Shown here: positions 29,128 through 36,706 of the stretch, piece after piece
How the letters are laid out: the number at the start of each line of letters is the position of its first letter
How positions within the stretch are numbered: the stretch's first letter is position 1
Assembly (NCBI RefSeq): GCF_017168195.1
Contig: NZ_JADNYL010000001.1
Coordinates: forward strand, 1,054,001-1,118,000
Direction: 5' to 3'
Source: Thalassotalea sp. G2M2-11
GTDB taxonomy: Bacteria; Pseudomonadota; Gammaproteobacteria; Enterobacterales; Alteromonadaceae
DNA length: 64,000 nucleotides
Translations under genes and position numbers: made by a program
Notes under the pieces: generated by a model
Database searches by the model: none
The model's input: only the letters and a program-made list of their open reading frames with translations
What the model was told of the DNA's origin: nothing

Positions 29128-29212
29128 TTTTTGCCTAATGATGAACAAATTTATCCGGTATTCTACATGATGTTTAGCTGATTGCGATAGCCACGATGTG
29201 ATAAATTATCAA

Positions 29213-30304
29213 TTAACTTGCATGTTGCTGTAAATAACTCACAATGCGTTCGCTTGCTTTGCCATCAAGCTTACCTGCTAGTTTTTCTGCAAAAGCTAAG
29301 CGAGTTTCTTCAAGTTGTTTTGGCTGGTTAATTTGTTGTTCAACGAGAGCTTGTAATTGGGAGTATTTTTTAGCATGAACGGCAATTTCAGCATACTCAC
29401 CGTAATCTTGATCCATACGCTTTTTAAAGCGATAAGAAAATATGCCTCGATAGCTCCAACGTAGTTTCAAAAAATCACACCAAATGACGGGCTTATTAAG
29501 TGCTGCAAATTCAAATAATGCTGAAGATGCGTCACTTATCATCAAATCTGCGCTTGCTAAAAAAGGCACGAGAGAGTAGTCAGTAACTTTCGCGAGATAT
29601 ACATTGTCAAATTTTTGCCAGAGCTCAAGCAGTAAGCGTTGCTTTTTATATTTCTCTTTGCTGAGAGAAAAGTAATGAGGCTTGATTAAGATATTATATT
29701 GGGAAAATTGCGCCGGGAAATTTGCAGGAAAGCACTCTATGCTACTCGGGTAAAATGTGGGGGCATATAATAAGGTAGGTTTATTAATATCTAACCCTAT
29801 ATTTGCAAGGTCAAAACCCTGAGTTTCATTATTAATTATAGGGTCAAGCTTACAAAAACCCACATCGACAAACGTATCGTTTGGGTACATTTGATTAAAG
29901 CGATTGGTGCGGTATTGTCCTTCAACAAAGCGGACACTAGTAGCGGTATCAGATTTTGTATAATAACTGGCTTTTGGACCAATTCCGTGACCGAGCTGAA
30001 CAGACTGACTAACTTGGTGAACTTGGTCAAGAAAAGGGAAGCTATTAGCGAAGAAGACCCAACTTGCTTTTTGTTTAAGGTAAAATTGTGTAGCTTGCTG
30101 TTCGTTGTCAACCCAAATGAAAGTTAACTGCTCTTGTTCAATGATTTGCTCAATGATGGAATCATGGATACCGCGATAAAAAACAAAACTAGCCTTACCT
30201 GCGCGTTGTTTAAGCAGAGTATGGTAAACAGGTAAATATTGGGGAAGGTAATATAGGTGACGTACGTCAAAAATTATATGCATGAGGCGCGTTAAATTAT
30301 TCAT
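29213..30304 (-). CDS. CDP-glycerol glycerophosphotransferase-family protein (B)
   Basis: A 363-aa protein, distantly related to copy A. Shared landmarks are LLYAPTFYPSS, NILIKPHYFS and ADLMISDASSALFEFAALNKPVIW. It has an acceptor-side N-terminus (HIIFDVRHLYYLPQYLPVYHTLL) and VQLGHGIGPKASYY in place of copy A's HGLEWKKKG. The start at 30304 or an ATG seven codons in cannot be separated; neither has a ribosome site. It probably adds phosphopolyol units to the same surface polymer, either as primer or polymerising enzyme. Confidence 0.75.
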   Translation of the reverse strand: MNNLTRLMHIIFDVRHLYYLPQYLPVYHTLLKQRAGKASFVFYRGIHDSIIEQIIEQEQLTFIWVDNEQQATQFYLKQKASWVFFANSFPFLDQVHQVSQSVQLGHGIGPKASYYTKSDTATSVRFVEGQYRTNRFNQMYPNDTFVDVGFCKLDPIINNETQGFDLANIGLDINKPTLLYAPTFYPSSIECFPANFPAQFSQYNILIKPHYFSLSKEKYKKQRLLLELWQKFDNVYLAKVTDYSLVPFLASADLMISDASSALFEFAALNKPVIWCDFLKLRWSYRGIFSYRFKKRMDQDYGEYAEIAVHAKKYSQLQALVEQQINQPKQLEETRLAFAEKLAGKLDGKASERIVSYLQQHAS

Positions 30305-30362
30305 GGTAAATAGGGCGATATTTTACCATGAATAATTACTACTGTTCACGGGAATATCGTCA

Positions 30363-30977
30363 TTATCGCCAGTTATCCATACTCGAGCGTTTACGCGCTG
30401 CTATGCGGGGTAGGATCAAACCGAGTAATAAACCAATCACTAACACTATTGCGCCATTAAAAAAGTATTCTTTTTTGATCGCCATGTCTTGGGTTGAAAG
30501 TTGTGATTGTGTTTGGCTAAGCTGCTTTGTTAAGTCGGTAATCTTTTGGTTCAGTTGCTCATTTTTTTCAGCTAGCTCAAGAATTTCTCGGTTTGCTTTT
30601 GACAAATCGTTTGTGGTTTGTAAATTAACATCTTCATTGTCTGCTAATTTCGCATTTAACTCGGCAATAGCGACACGTAAACCGGGTTTGCTACTGACAT
30701 ATTTGCTTTCAACCCAAGTGGTTCTATTTTTACTATCAACAATTTGTGTGTAGCCATTTTCTTGTTTTTCAGTAAGCTTTATTTCGTCACCAGCATTGAT
30801 ACTGCCTAAAATTCGGTAGTTATTACCAGGCCCAGCGTGCATATAAATAAATAAATCGTCAGAAATATATCCAGCGGGTAAATTGTCATAGTCTGATTGC
30901 GCATCTGATTCTTGAGCAAATGAGGTAAAATTGACGAGTAACATGGTACATGCCAGCAAACATTTTATTCTTTTCAT
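30363..30977 (-). CDS. TIGR04211-type SH3 domain protein
   Basis: About 204 aa from the ATG of MKRIKCLLA; a GTG eight codons upstream is less likely. A signal peptide (LLACTMLLVNFTSFA) is followed by a bacterial SH3 domain (YISDDLFIYMHAGPGNNYRILGS to about residue 95), a coiled coil (ELNAKLADNEDVNLQ and NREILELAEKNEQLN), and a C-terminal transmembrane segment (GAIVLVIGLLLGLILPRIA) with a basic tail. This is the architecture of the TIGR04211 family, YgiM-like in E. coli, where ygiM also lies close to the ygiF/glnE region. Membrane-anchored periplasmic protein, function unknown. Confidence 0.85.
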   Translation of the reverse strand: MKRIKCLLACTMLLVNFTSFAQESDAQSDYDNLPAGYISDDLFIYMHAGPGNNYRILGSINAGDEIKLTEKQENGYTQIVDSKNRTTWVESKYVSSKPGLRVAIAELNAKLADNEDVNLQTTNDLSKANREILELAEKNEQLNQKITDLTKQLSQTQSQLSTQDMAIKKEYFFNGAIVLVIGLLLGLILPRIAARKRSSMDNWR

Positions 30978-31125
30978 TGAATTACCAAAACTTTTCTTCA
31001 CTTCTTGGCAAAATAGTAGGGCTTTGAGTCACTGATAGCAAGGAAAAATATTGCTTCATTGCAGGAGCTTTTGTAAGGTTAATCAATAATCAAACAAATT
31101 TGAACGATTTCCGTTTAAGGGAACA

Positions 31126-32640
31126 ATGACAACTGAAGTTGAACTGAAATATTTAGTGCTTAATGAAAACGTAGCACAACGAATAGTTGAGTTACTGAAT
31201 GTGCACCAACTACCTTTTACTCATCAGGTAAAACAATTAAGTAATTGTTATTACGATACCGCTGATTTAGCCTTGCGTCAGTTAGATATGGGCTTACGTA
31301 TCCGAATTGATGGCGGCGCTATCGAGCAGACCATTAAAACAGCAGGGCAAGTAGTTGGTGGCCTACACCAACGACCTGAATATAATGTCGCCATGACCAA
31401 TGCCTTTCCTGAGTTATCATTATTCCCAGACAATATTTGGCCTGAAGTAACTAAGGTAGATAAATTGCAGGCAGAGTTGATCCCTCTGTTTAATACCGAT
31501 TTCACTCGGGAATTATGGCAAGTAAGTTTTGCTGATAGTGAAATTGAGCTGGTTTTCGATCAGGGCGAGATCAGTTCATCGGGTGAACAGTTAGCTATCT
31601 TTGAAATTGAGTTAGAATTAATCTCAGGGAATCGTGGTGATTTATTTGCTCTGGCTCAGCTTCTCTTTTCGACCCTTTCATTGCGGGCGGGAACAGAAAG
31701 TAAGGCTGCTCGAGGCTATCAGTTGTTTTTTAAACAAAGGCGTCCATCGACAACGGTGTCACTCGATATTCAAGCTGCTAGCGATAATATTCAGCGTTAT
31801 TTTTTATCAGGAATTGATAGTTGTTTACAAAAGTTGCAGCAAGTCATTGCCGATTATTTACAGACAAAAAAATTAACTAAGCTAGCAGAATTTGTCGATA
31901 TTTTATCATTATTGCGCCATGGTTTTTGGTTGTTTGAGCAACATTTGACTGATAATACACAAGAATTACGCGCAGAAATCAGCCATTTTATTCAATTATT
32001 TGCTTGGGTTGATAATGCTATTTATCTACGAGAGTTAATGAACAAAACCGGTAATTATCGGAAAAAACTGGAATACAGTGAGCAATTGATCCAGCGATTA
32101 AAGCTAGAGAAAAGTCATTTTCCAGATTACCTTATGGTTAAACAATTGTTACACAGTGAGCGTTTCAATCAGTTACAGCTATCACTGCTTGTCTTAGTGG
32201 TTGATGGCAATAGTAGTAATTATTTCTCTCAACAAGCATCAGCAGGATCTGTAACTGAGTTTGCTAAAACTAAATTATCGGATAGTTTGATTGCCTTGGA
32301 GAAAGAGGTAGTCAAAGTTGATAACTTAAATGCAGAACAGTATTTAGCTCAACGAAAAATGTTACACCGTAGCTTATTAACTGGGCACTGGTTTGGTGAG
32401 CTCTTTAATGAGCAGAGCAGGGCTGAATTTCGTATTCCATGGCTAGATATTAAGATGGGATTGCGGGAATTACAAAGTTTATGGATCATCAAACAGCAGT
32501 TAGAAAAATTAGATGAGCGCAATGAACCGGAGATTCAAAAAATAATTCGCTGGCAACAAAGTAAGGTGGAAAATTTATTAACAGCTTTGTCTCATAGCAA
32601 AACAGCTGCACTTGCCTTACCGGCTTACTGGTTAAGCTAA
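31126..32640 (+). CDS. ygiF: CYTH-CHAD inorganic triphosphatase
   Basis: 504 aa. The CYTH domain (about 1-200) opens with the diagnostic TEVELKYLV (ExExK) and contains YYDTADLALRQLDMGLRIR. The remainder is a CHAD-like helical region rich in basic and His residues (LLRHGFWLFEQH, AQRKMLHRSLLTGHWFGEL). The E. coli orthologue YgiF hydrolyses inorganic tripolyphosphate. AAGGGA lies 4 nt before the ATG. It is translationally coupled (TAATG) to the L,D-transpeptidase gene. Confidence 0.88.
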   Translation: MTTEVELKYLVLNENVAQRIVELLNVHQLPFTHQVKQLSNCYYDTADLALRQLDMGLRIRIDGGAIEQTIKTAGQVVGGLHQRPEYNVAMTNAFPELSLFPDNIWPEVTKVDKLQAELIPLFNTDFTRELWQVSFADSEIELVFDQGEISSSGEQLAIFEIELELISGNRGDLFALAQLLFSTLSLRAGTESKAARGYQLFFKQRRPSTTVSLDIQAASDNIQRYFLSGIDSCLQKLQQVIADYLQTKKLTKLAEFVDILSLLRHGFWLFEQHLTDNTQELRAEISHFIQLFAWVDNAIYLRELMNKTGNYRKKLEYSEQLIQRLKLEKSHFPDYLMVKQLLHSERFNQLQLSLLVLVVDGNSSNYFSQQASAGSVTEFAKTKLSDSLIALEKEVVKVDNLNAEQYLAQRKMLHRSLLTGHWFGELFNEQSRAEFRIPWLDIKMGLRELQSLWIIKQQLEKLDERNEPEIQKIIRWQQSKVENLLTALSHSKTAALALPAYWLS

Positions 32641-33527
32641 TGACAAAGTTATTTTTGAGCCTTGTATGTTGGCTTTCATTACTTGGTGAACTATCTGCAA
32701 CGGTTTATTCGTTACCTCCGAGTGATTCTCGTCTCTTAGGAGAGCCGGTGAGTTATCGCGTGGAATCAGGAGATTATTTTCAAGCAATCGCGGAATACCA
32801 TGATGTTGGCTTACTCGCGTTGATTGCTGCTAACCCTGATGTTGATCCTTTTTTGCCTAAAGTCGGACAAAGATTAACGATCCCAAAGCAAATGCTACTG
32901 CCTTACGCTGAACGAAAAGGCATAGTGATTAATTTAGCAGAATTGCGTTTATATTATTTTCCTCCAGGTGAACAACTGGTTTATGTTTTTCCTGTAGGTA
33001 TTGGCCGGCAGGGGTTATCAACGCCTGAAGTGGTAAGTTATATTGGTGAGAAAAGAAAAGATCCGGTTTGGCGTCCAACCCAGGCGATGAGAGCAAGGTA
33101 TTTTGATGAACACGGAGTAGAATTAGCCAAAGAAATTCCTGCAGGCCCGAATAACCCTTTTGGTCAGTATGCGATGCGTATAGGCACCAGTGAATATTTG
33201 ATCCATGGTACCAATCAACGCATGGGTATTGGTATGCGCGCAAGCTCCGGTTGTATTCGTATGTATGAACCTGATATTGAATGGCTTTTTAATAATGTTC
33301 ATAAAGGCACACAAGTCCGTATTATTAATCAGGCCATTAAAATGTCTTATGAACGTGACGGACAGAAATTGATTGAGGTGCATCGGCCATTAAGTGAACA
33401 AGGAGCATTATCAATGGATACATTATCTCCAGCGGTTAGTCGCTTTATTGGAGAAGAACCTCAGCATCAACAACAATTGGCAGAGCTTATTAAACAACCA
33501 AATGGGATTGTGGTGCCATTACAATAA
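32640..33527 (+). CDS. L,D-transpeptidase (ErfK/YbiS/YcfS type) with LysM
   Basis: 295 aa. A signal peptide is followed by a LysM-like domain (about residues 38-82: YRVESGDYFQAIAEYHDVG, KVGQRLTIP). The YkuD catalytic domain (about 95-225) carries the active site HGTNQRMGIGMRASSGCIRM with its nucleophilic Cys. This subfamily cross-links Lpp-type lipoproteins to diaminopimelate in peptidoglycan. An Lpp-like lipoprotein is encoded just 73 bp further on, on the opposite strand. The ATG overlaps the preceding stop (TAATG). Confidence 0.9.
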   Translation: MTKLFLSLVCWLSLLGELSATVYSLPPSDSRLLGEPVSYRVESGDYFQAIAEYHDVGLLALIAANPDVDPFLPKVGQRLTIPKQMLLPYAERKGIVINLAELRLYYFPPGEQLVYVFPVGIGRQGLSTPEVVSYIGEKRKDPVWRPTQAMRARYFDEHGVELAKEIPAGPNNPFGQYAMRIGTSEYLIHGTNQRMGIGMRASSGCIRMYEPDIEWLFNNVHKGTQVRIINQAIKMSYERDGQKLIEVHRPLSEQGALSMDTLSPAVSRFIGEEPQHQQQLAELIKQPNGIVVPLQ

Positions 33528-33556
33528 AGTCTTAGCGCAAAGGCTAAGACTTTATC
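33526..33556. terminator. Bidirectional terminator between L,D-transpeptidase and lpp-like gene
   Basis: AAAGTCTTAGC pairs with GCTAAGACTTT around a 6-nt loop. It lies between two convergent genes. T-runs are short on both sides. Confidence 0.6.
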
Positions 33557-33600
33557 TCTTGATACCGACTATAGATATTTACAGTAGTTAGTATAGGATC

Positions 33601-33840
33601 TTACTTCTTGTAACTAGCCGCAACGTTATCAATGCGTTGGTTAGTTTGTTCTTGTGCTTGTTCTAAAATAGTTAACGCATCAGTATTTTTTTGTTGCTGA
33701 GCTTTGATTTTAGAGACTTCTAGGGTTAATTTATCAACTTTATTCGACAATGAACTGACTTGTTGCTCAAGGCCTTCGTTACTGGCACAACCAATAGTTA
33801 ATGACATAAGTGCGATAAACGATAAATGTTTGACTAACAT
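33601..33840 (-). CDS. Lpp-like major outer-membrane lipoprotein
   Basis: A 79-aa protein, the same size as E. coli Lpp. The lipobox is LTIGCAS, with the lipidated Cys at residue 18. The mature part is one heptad-repeat coiled coil (VSSLSNKVDKLTLEVSKIKAQ). It ends in a basic ASYKK, giving a free C-terminal lysine as needed for attachment to peptidoglycan. AGGGAG precedes the ATG. Its convergent neighbour is an L,D-transpeptidase of the type that makes this bond. Confidence 0.85.
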   Translation of the reverse strand: MLVKHLSFIALMSLTIGCASNEGLEQQVSSLSNKVDKLTLEVSKIKAQQQKNTDALTILEQAQEQTNQRIDNVAASYKK

Positions 33841-33915
33841 GATTGACTCCCTAATAGATCATGACTGTTTGTTTTTATTGTGTTTAGTATGGCATAGTTC
33901 AGGCAATTCAACAGT

Positions 33916-34386
33916 CTATTTGCTTTCTTTTTCAACAATTCTTTCTATTTTTTCTACTAGTAAGTCGATTTTTTGCTCTAATTTGATGTTATGCGCCAAT
34001 AAATCTCGGTTTTGTTTTCTTAATTCGCGGTTTTTCACATTAGTATCGGAAAAACCAACAAATTTATTAACAAATTGAGCGCCGACAAAACCCACCATCC
34101 CGACACCAATATAAAACATAGCGGCAACAATAATGCGGCCTTCTAGAGTAACAGGATAATAATCACCAAAGCCTATGGTGCTGGCACTCATTTGCAATGT
34201 CCAAAATGCGTCTCGATAAGTTAATATATTGCCGTTTTCAGCGACTTGCTCAAAGTGAAATAGTGGCACAGATAATAGCGCAATAATGCCATATAATACG
34301 GCGACAGTAATGATTAGCAGGTAGAAAGAGTTGTAATTTTTAACACCGAATTCATCGATGGTATAAGTTTTGAGAGATTCTTTCAT
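33916..34386 (-). CDS. Two-TM potassium channel-like protein
   Basis: 156 aa. There are two transmembrane helices (about 20-42 and 84-110) with a pore loop between them carrying the selectivity filter TIGFGDYYPVT. The C-terminus is a coiled coil (NRELRKQNRDLLAHNIKLEQKID) without a ligand-binding RCK domain. Ion_trans_2 proteins of this size form tetrameric K+ channels. It is the last gene of the YjfI-YjfJ-YjfK unit, 9 bp after a small gene. K+ channels are known partners of the YjfJ/YjfL-type membrane-stress gene set. Confidence 0.85.
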   Translation of the reverse strand: MKESLKTYTIDEFGVKNYNSFYLLIITVAVLYGIIALLSVPLFHFEQVAENGNILTYRDAFWTLQMSASTIGFGDYYPVTLEGRIIVAAMFYIGVGMVGFVGAQFVNKFVGFSDTNVKNRELRKQNRDLLAHNIKLEQKIDLLVEKIERIVEKESK

Positions 34387-34395
34387 AATAAACGT

Positions 34396-34716
34396 TTAAT
34401 TGTTATTGATATAATTGATTAAATCATCCATCAATTTACGTTTAATTTCTAGTTGTTGATCGACATCTAATTGATATTTTTCTGCCAGAACGCGGTAATC
34501 GTCTGCCGATAAGCTGACCGTTAAGCGAGGGCGTTTGGGACGTCGATTGATGGGGAGCCCTAAGATATCACGAATTTTATCCGACGGGCTTAAGCCATCT
34601 TCTAGCGCTTCTTTGCGGATCTCTAATTGAATTTTTTCATCCATATCAAATGCCACTTGCGTTGCTTTCACGGCTTTGACTGAGGATTGCCATTTCTCAG
34701 GTAATTTTCTACTCAC
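34396..34716 (-). CDS. Small protein, possible tandem ribbon-helix-helix
   Basis: 106 aa, family not recognised with certainty. Two segments each look like a strand followed by two helices: ATQVAFDMDEKIQLEIRKEA...SPSDKIRDIL and RLTVSLSADDYRVLAEKYQL...IKRKLMDDLINYI, separated by a basic, proline-rich linker (NRRPKRPR). That pattern would fit ribbon-helix-helix DNA-binding folds and makes it a candidate regulator, but a structural role is equally possible. The start is a GTG with GGAAG upstream, 2 bp after the YjfK stop. Confidence 0.6.
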   Translation of the reverse strand: MSRKLPEKWQSSVKAVKATQVAFDMDEKIQLEIRKEALEDGLSPSDKIRDILGLPINRRPKRPRLTVSLSADDYRVLAEKYQLDVDQQLEIKRKLMDDLINYINNN

Positions 34717-34718
34717 AG

Positions 34719-35357
34719 TTAACTTCCAGGGTACATATCAATAATATCATGTGTTGGACGGTATAAGGTTAAGCATACGTCAGTATCACCATCTTGCCAC
34801 ACTTCCAGTTCGATACCACGACTTTGATCTTCATTAAGTAATTGATAAAGCTCGAACTGTTCACCAGCGTCAGCTCCTTCGTAACTGGACAGTTGCTCCG
34901 TACGATGATCTTTGCGATGAAAGTAGCCTACTTTAGCAAAGATGCTTTGTTGGTATTGCTCAGCGCTCCAACCTTGAGATAAATCAGTATCGGCTTGTTT
35001 AACTAAAAAAGCCTCGCCGGGCTCATCAAAAATGGTGGCAAACTCATCGAGATCAAACAGGTTTTCAACGTCGTGATGTTGAATTTTCAAAGAGAATTTT
35101 AAATAGGTTTTATCGTCAATATCAAGGCTTAAAAATAATTCAGTATCATCATTACCGGTTAACACCCACTCAGTTTCAGTATGGTGCTCATATTCATAGC
35201 TGTTCACTGCACTTACTTGAAATTGCTGTTGACGTAAGTTTTCTGGTAACGCAAAGCTATCTGTGAGGACAATAATGTCGTTGACCTTTAGATCGTTGAC
35301 ATTGGTGATTTGACGGGCGGCTTGCTCTTTATTGAATATTTTTTTGAAAAAACTCAT
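34719..35357 (-). CDS. YjfK-like DUF2491 protein
   Basis: A 212-aa acidic soluble protein starting MSFFKKIFNKEQ, close in length and start to E. coli YjfK (DUF2491). Beta-rich sequence with WVLTGNDDTELFLSLDIDD and a C-terminal ELEVWQDGDTDVCLTLYRP. Its identity rests mostly on position directly after the PspA-like and DUF2170 genes, the same order as yjfI-yjfJ-yjfK in E. coli. Function unknown; probably cytoplasmic and membrane-associated with the PspA-like protein. Confidence 0.7.
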   Translation of the reverse strand: MSFFKKIFNKEQAARQITNVNDLKVNDIIVLTDSFALPENLRQQQFQVSAVNSYEYEHHTETEWVLTGNDDTELFLSLDIDDKTYLKFSLKIQHHDVENLFDLDEFATIFDEPGEAFLVKQADTDLSQGWSAEQYQQSIFAKVGYFHRKDHRTEQLSSYEGADAGEQFELYQLLNEDQSRGIELEVWQDGDTDVCLTLYRPTHDIIDMYPGS

Positions 35358-35426
35358 AGCTTAATACCATAAAAACCGCACCATTACAGGGGGGAGTAAA
35401 TGGTGCGGTTGGAAAAGTGAAAATAA

Positions 35427-36116
35427 TTACTTTTGTTTTGCTTTTAAGCGCTCAAGTACCGAGTTGGCACTATTATCTGTCGCGCCGATACCTGCCTCTT
35501 TTAGTTTTGCTTCAAGTGATGAATCTGAGTTTTCAGACTCAAGTACTTCAGCCGCTTTCATTTGATCATCAAATTTTTGCTGTTTCGCTTTAATTCGTTC
35601 TAAAGAGTCTTTGGCGTTTAATAGCTTAGAGTTACTCGATGAAAAGTTATCAGTGATCGCAGAAGTGGCTTTTTGTACGCTTTCTGTCGTCTTCACCATA
35701 GATAATTGACGCTTGTACTCTTGTACTTGTCGTTCACTTTTCTTCACTAATTCTTTTAAACGATCAGCATTAGTTGAGAAACTGTCTAAGGCTTGTTGCT
35801 GAGTGCTTAATTCATTCTCAAGAGCGGAAATTTTTTCAGCAACGGCTAATGCCAGTGCTTCGTCGCCTTTTTCTAACGCTTGCACTGCATAGCCTTCATG
35901 CTCAGTGATCTCACGTTTGATGCGGTCAACTTCGCGGCTGGCAGACATTTGTTGTGCCATTACGCCGGTTAAATCGCGTTTTGCTTTCGTTAAATGATTC
36001 TCGGCATCACGGATTTCTTGTTCAAAAATTCGGGTCGCGTTGGCATCAACAATGGTTTCGCCTACTTCCGTTGCACCACCACGGATAGCGGTCATGATTT
36101 TCTTAAAAATACTCAT
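35427..36116 (-). CDS. PspA/IM30-family protein, YjfJ-like
   Basis: A 229-aa, almost entirely helical coiled-coil protein. The N-terminal amphipathic segment (MSIFKKIMTAIRGGATEVGETIVDANATR) and the central EQEIRDAENHLTKAKRDL are typical of PspA/IM30, here of the YjfJ subgroup. PspA-type proteins polymerise on damaged inner membrane and limit proton leak. No pspF, pspB or pspC neighbours are present. TTGGAG lies upstream. It is second in the unit yjfI-yjfJ-yjfK-small gene-K+ channel. Confidence 0.87.
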   Translation of the reverse strand: MSIFKKIMTAIRGGATEVGETIVDANATRIFEQEIRDAENHLTKAKRDLTGVMAQQMSASREVDRIKREITEHEGYAVQALEKGDEALALAVAEKISALENELSTQQQALDSFSTNADRLKELVKKSERQVQEYKRQLSMVKTTESVQKATSAITDNFSSSNSKLLNAKDSLERIKAKQQKFDDQMKAAEVLESENSDSSLEAKLKEAGIGATDNSANSVLERLKAKQK

Positions 36117-36141
36117 AATAAAAACTCCAATAGGTGGTCAA

Positions 36142-36555
36142 TTAAACTAGAAAATCGCTCATGTCATCAATTATTTCGATGGCGTTATTGCTTAGAACTG
36201 CCAGTTCATGTTCAATATCGTCAAATGTCGAATTAATTGATAGAGCGCCAAAAATCACATATTTATCACCAATTTTTGAAAAAGATGATAACGGCATAGG
36301 AATGTTCATTTCTAGCATGCTTTCATGCATGTCATCGATGCTTGCAGGTTTAACTTCATCTGTGCCCCATAAATAGGTAATACACAGTATTTGGTCATCG
36401 GTAACAGAAACAAAAATAGGTAATTCTTCACGTCCGATAACGGTTATTTGTAATACATCAACTTCACCTGAAATAGGTTGGCAGTCAAACACCATACCTG
36501 TTTCAGAATCATCAGCTAAGGTATTCAAGTGATTCGCAATTTTGTGAATATTCAT
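36142..36555 (-). CDS. YjfI-like DUF2170 protein
   Basis: About 138 aa from the ATG of MNIHKIANHLN, with GAGGA 6 nt upstream. DUF2170 features are LPIFVSVTDDQILCITYLWG and KYVIFGALSINS. It is a small acidic, probably cytoplasmic protein of unknown function that accompanies YjfJ. It is the first gene of its unit, with two copies of the GACATAATATGTC palindrome 56-105 bp upstream. Confidence 0.8.
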   Translation of the reverse strand: MNIHKIANHLNTLADDSETGMVFDCQPISGEVDVLQITVIGREELPIFVSVTDDQILCITYLWGTDEVKPASIDDMHESMLEMNIPMPLSSFSKIGDKYVIFGALSINSTFDDIEHELAVLSNNAIEIIDDMSDFLV

Positions 36556-36610
36556 GTGATTCCTCATATTAATTCAAATGATTGTCAACGAATTATCCTG
36601 ACAATCAGAC

Positions 36611-36623
36611 GACATAATATGTC
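36611..36623. promoter_or_regulatory. Palindromic operator, copy 1 (yjfI promoter)
   Basis: GACATAATATGTC, flanked by C and G that extend the arms to 7 bp. It lies where transcription from the predicted yjfI promoter would begin. The identical 13-mer occurs at 36647-36659 and 40410-40422. Confidence 0.7.
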
Positions 36624-36633
36624 GTTAGAGGCT

Positions 36634-36661
36634 AATTTACCACTGTGACATAATATGTCAA
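36634..36661 (-). promoter_or_regulatory. Predicted yjfI promoter overlapping operator copy 2
   Basis: On the minus strand TTGACA (36656-36661) is followed after 16 bp by TAAATT (36634-36639). The -35 is part of the second palindrome. Confidence 0.4.
36646..36660. promoter_or_regulatory. Palindromic operator, copy 2 (yjfI promoter)
   Basis: TGACATAATATGTCA, an inverted repeat with 7-bp arms. Its centre is 36 bp from copy 1, and it overlaps the predicted -35. Confidence 0.7.
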
Positions 36662-36706
36662 GAAACTATTTGTATTTTTATCAACAGATATTATTAACCT
36701 ATTTTA

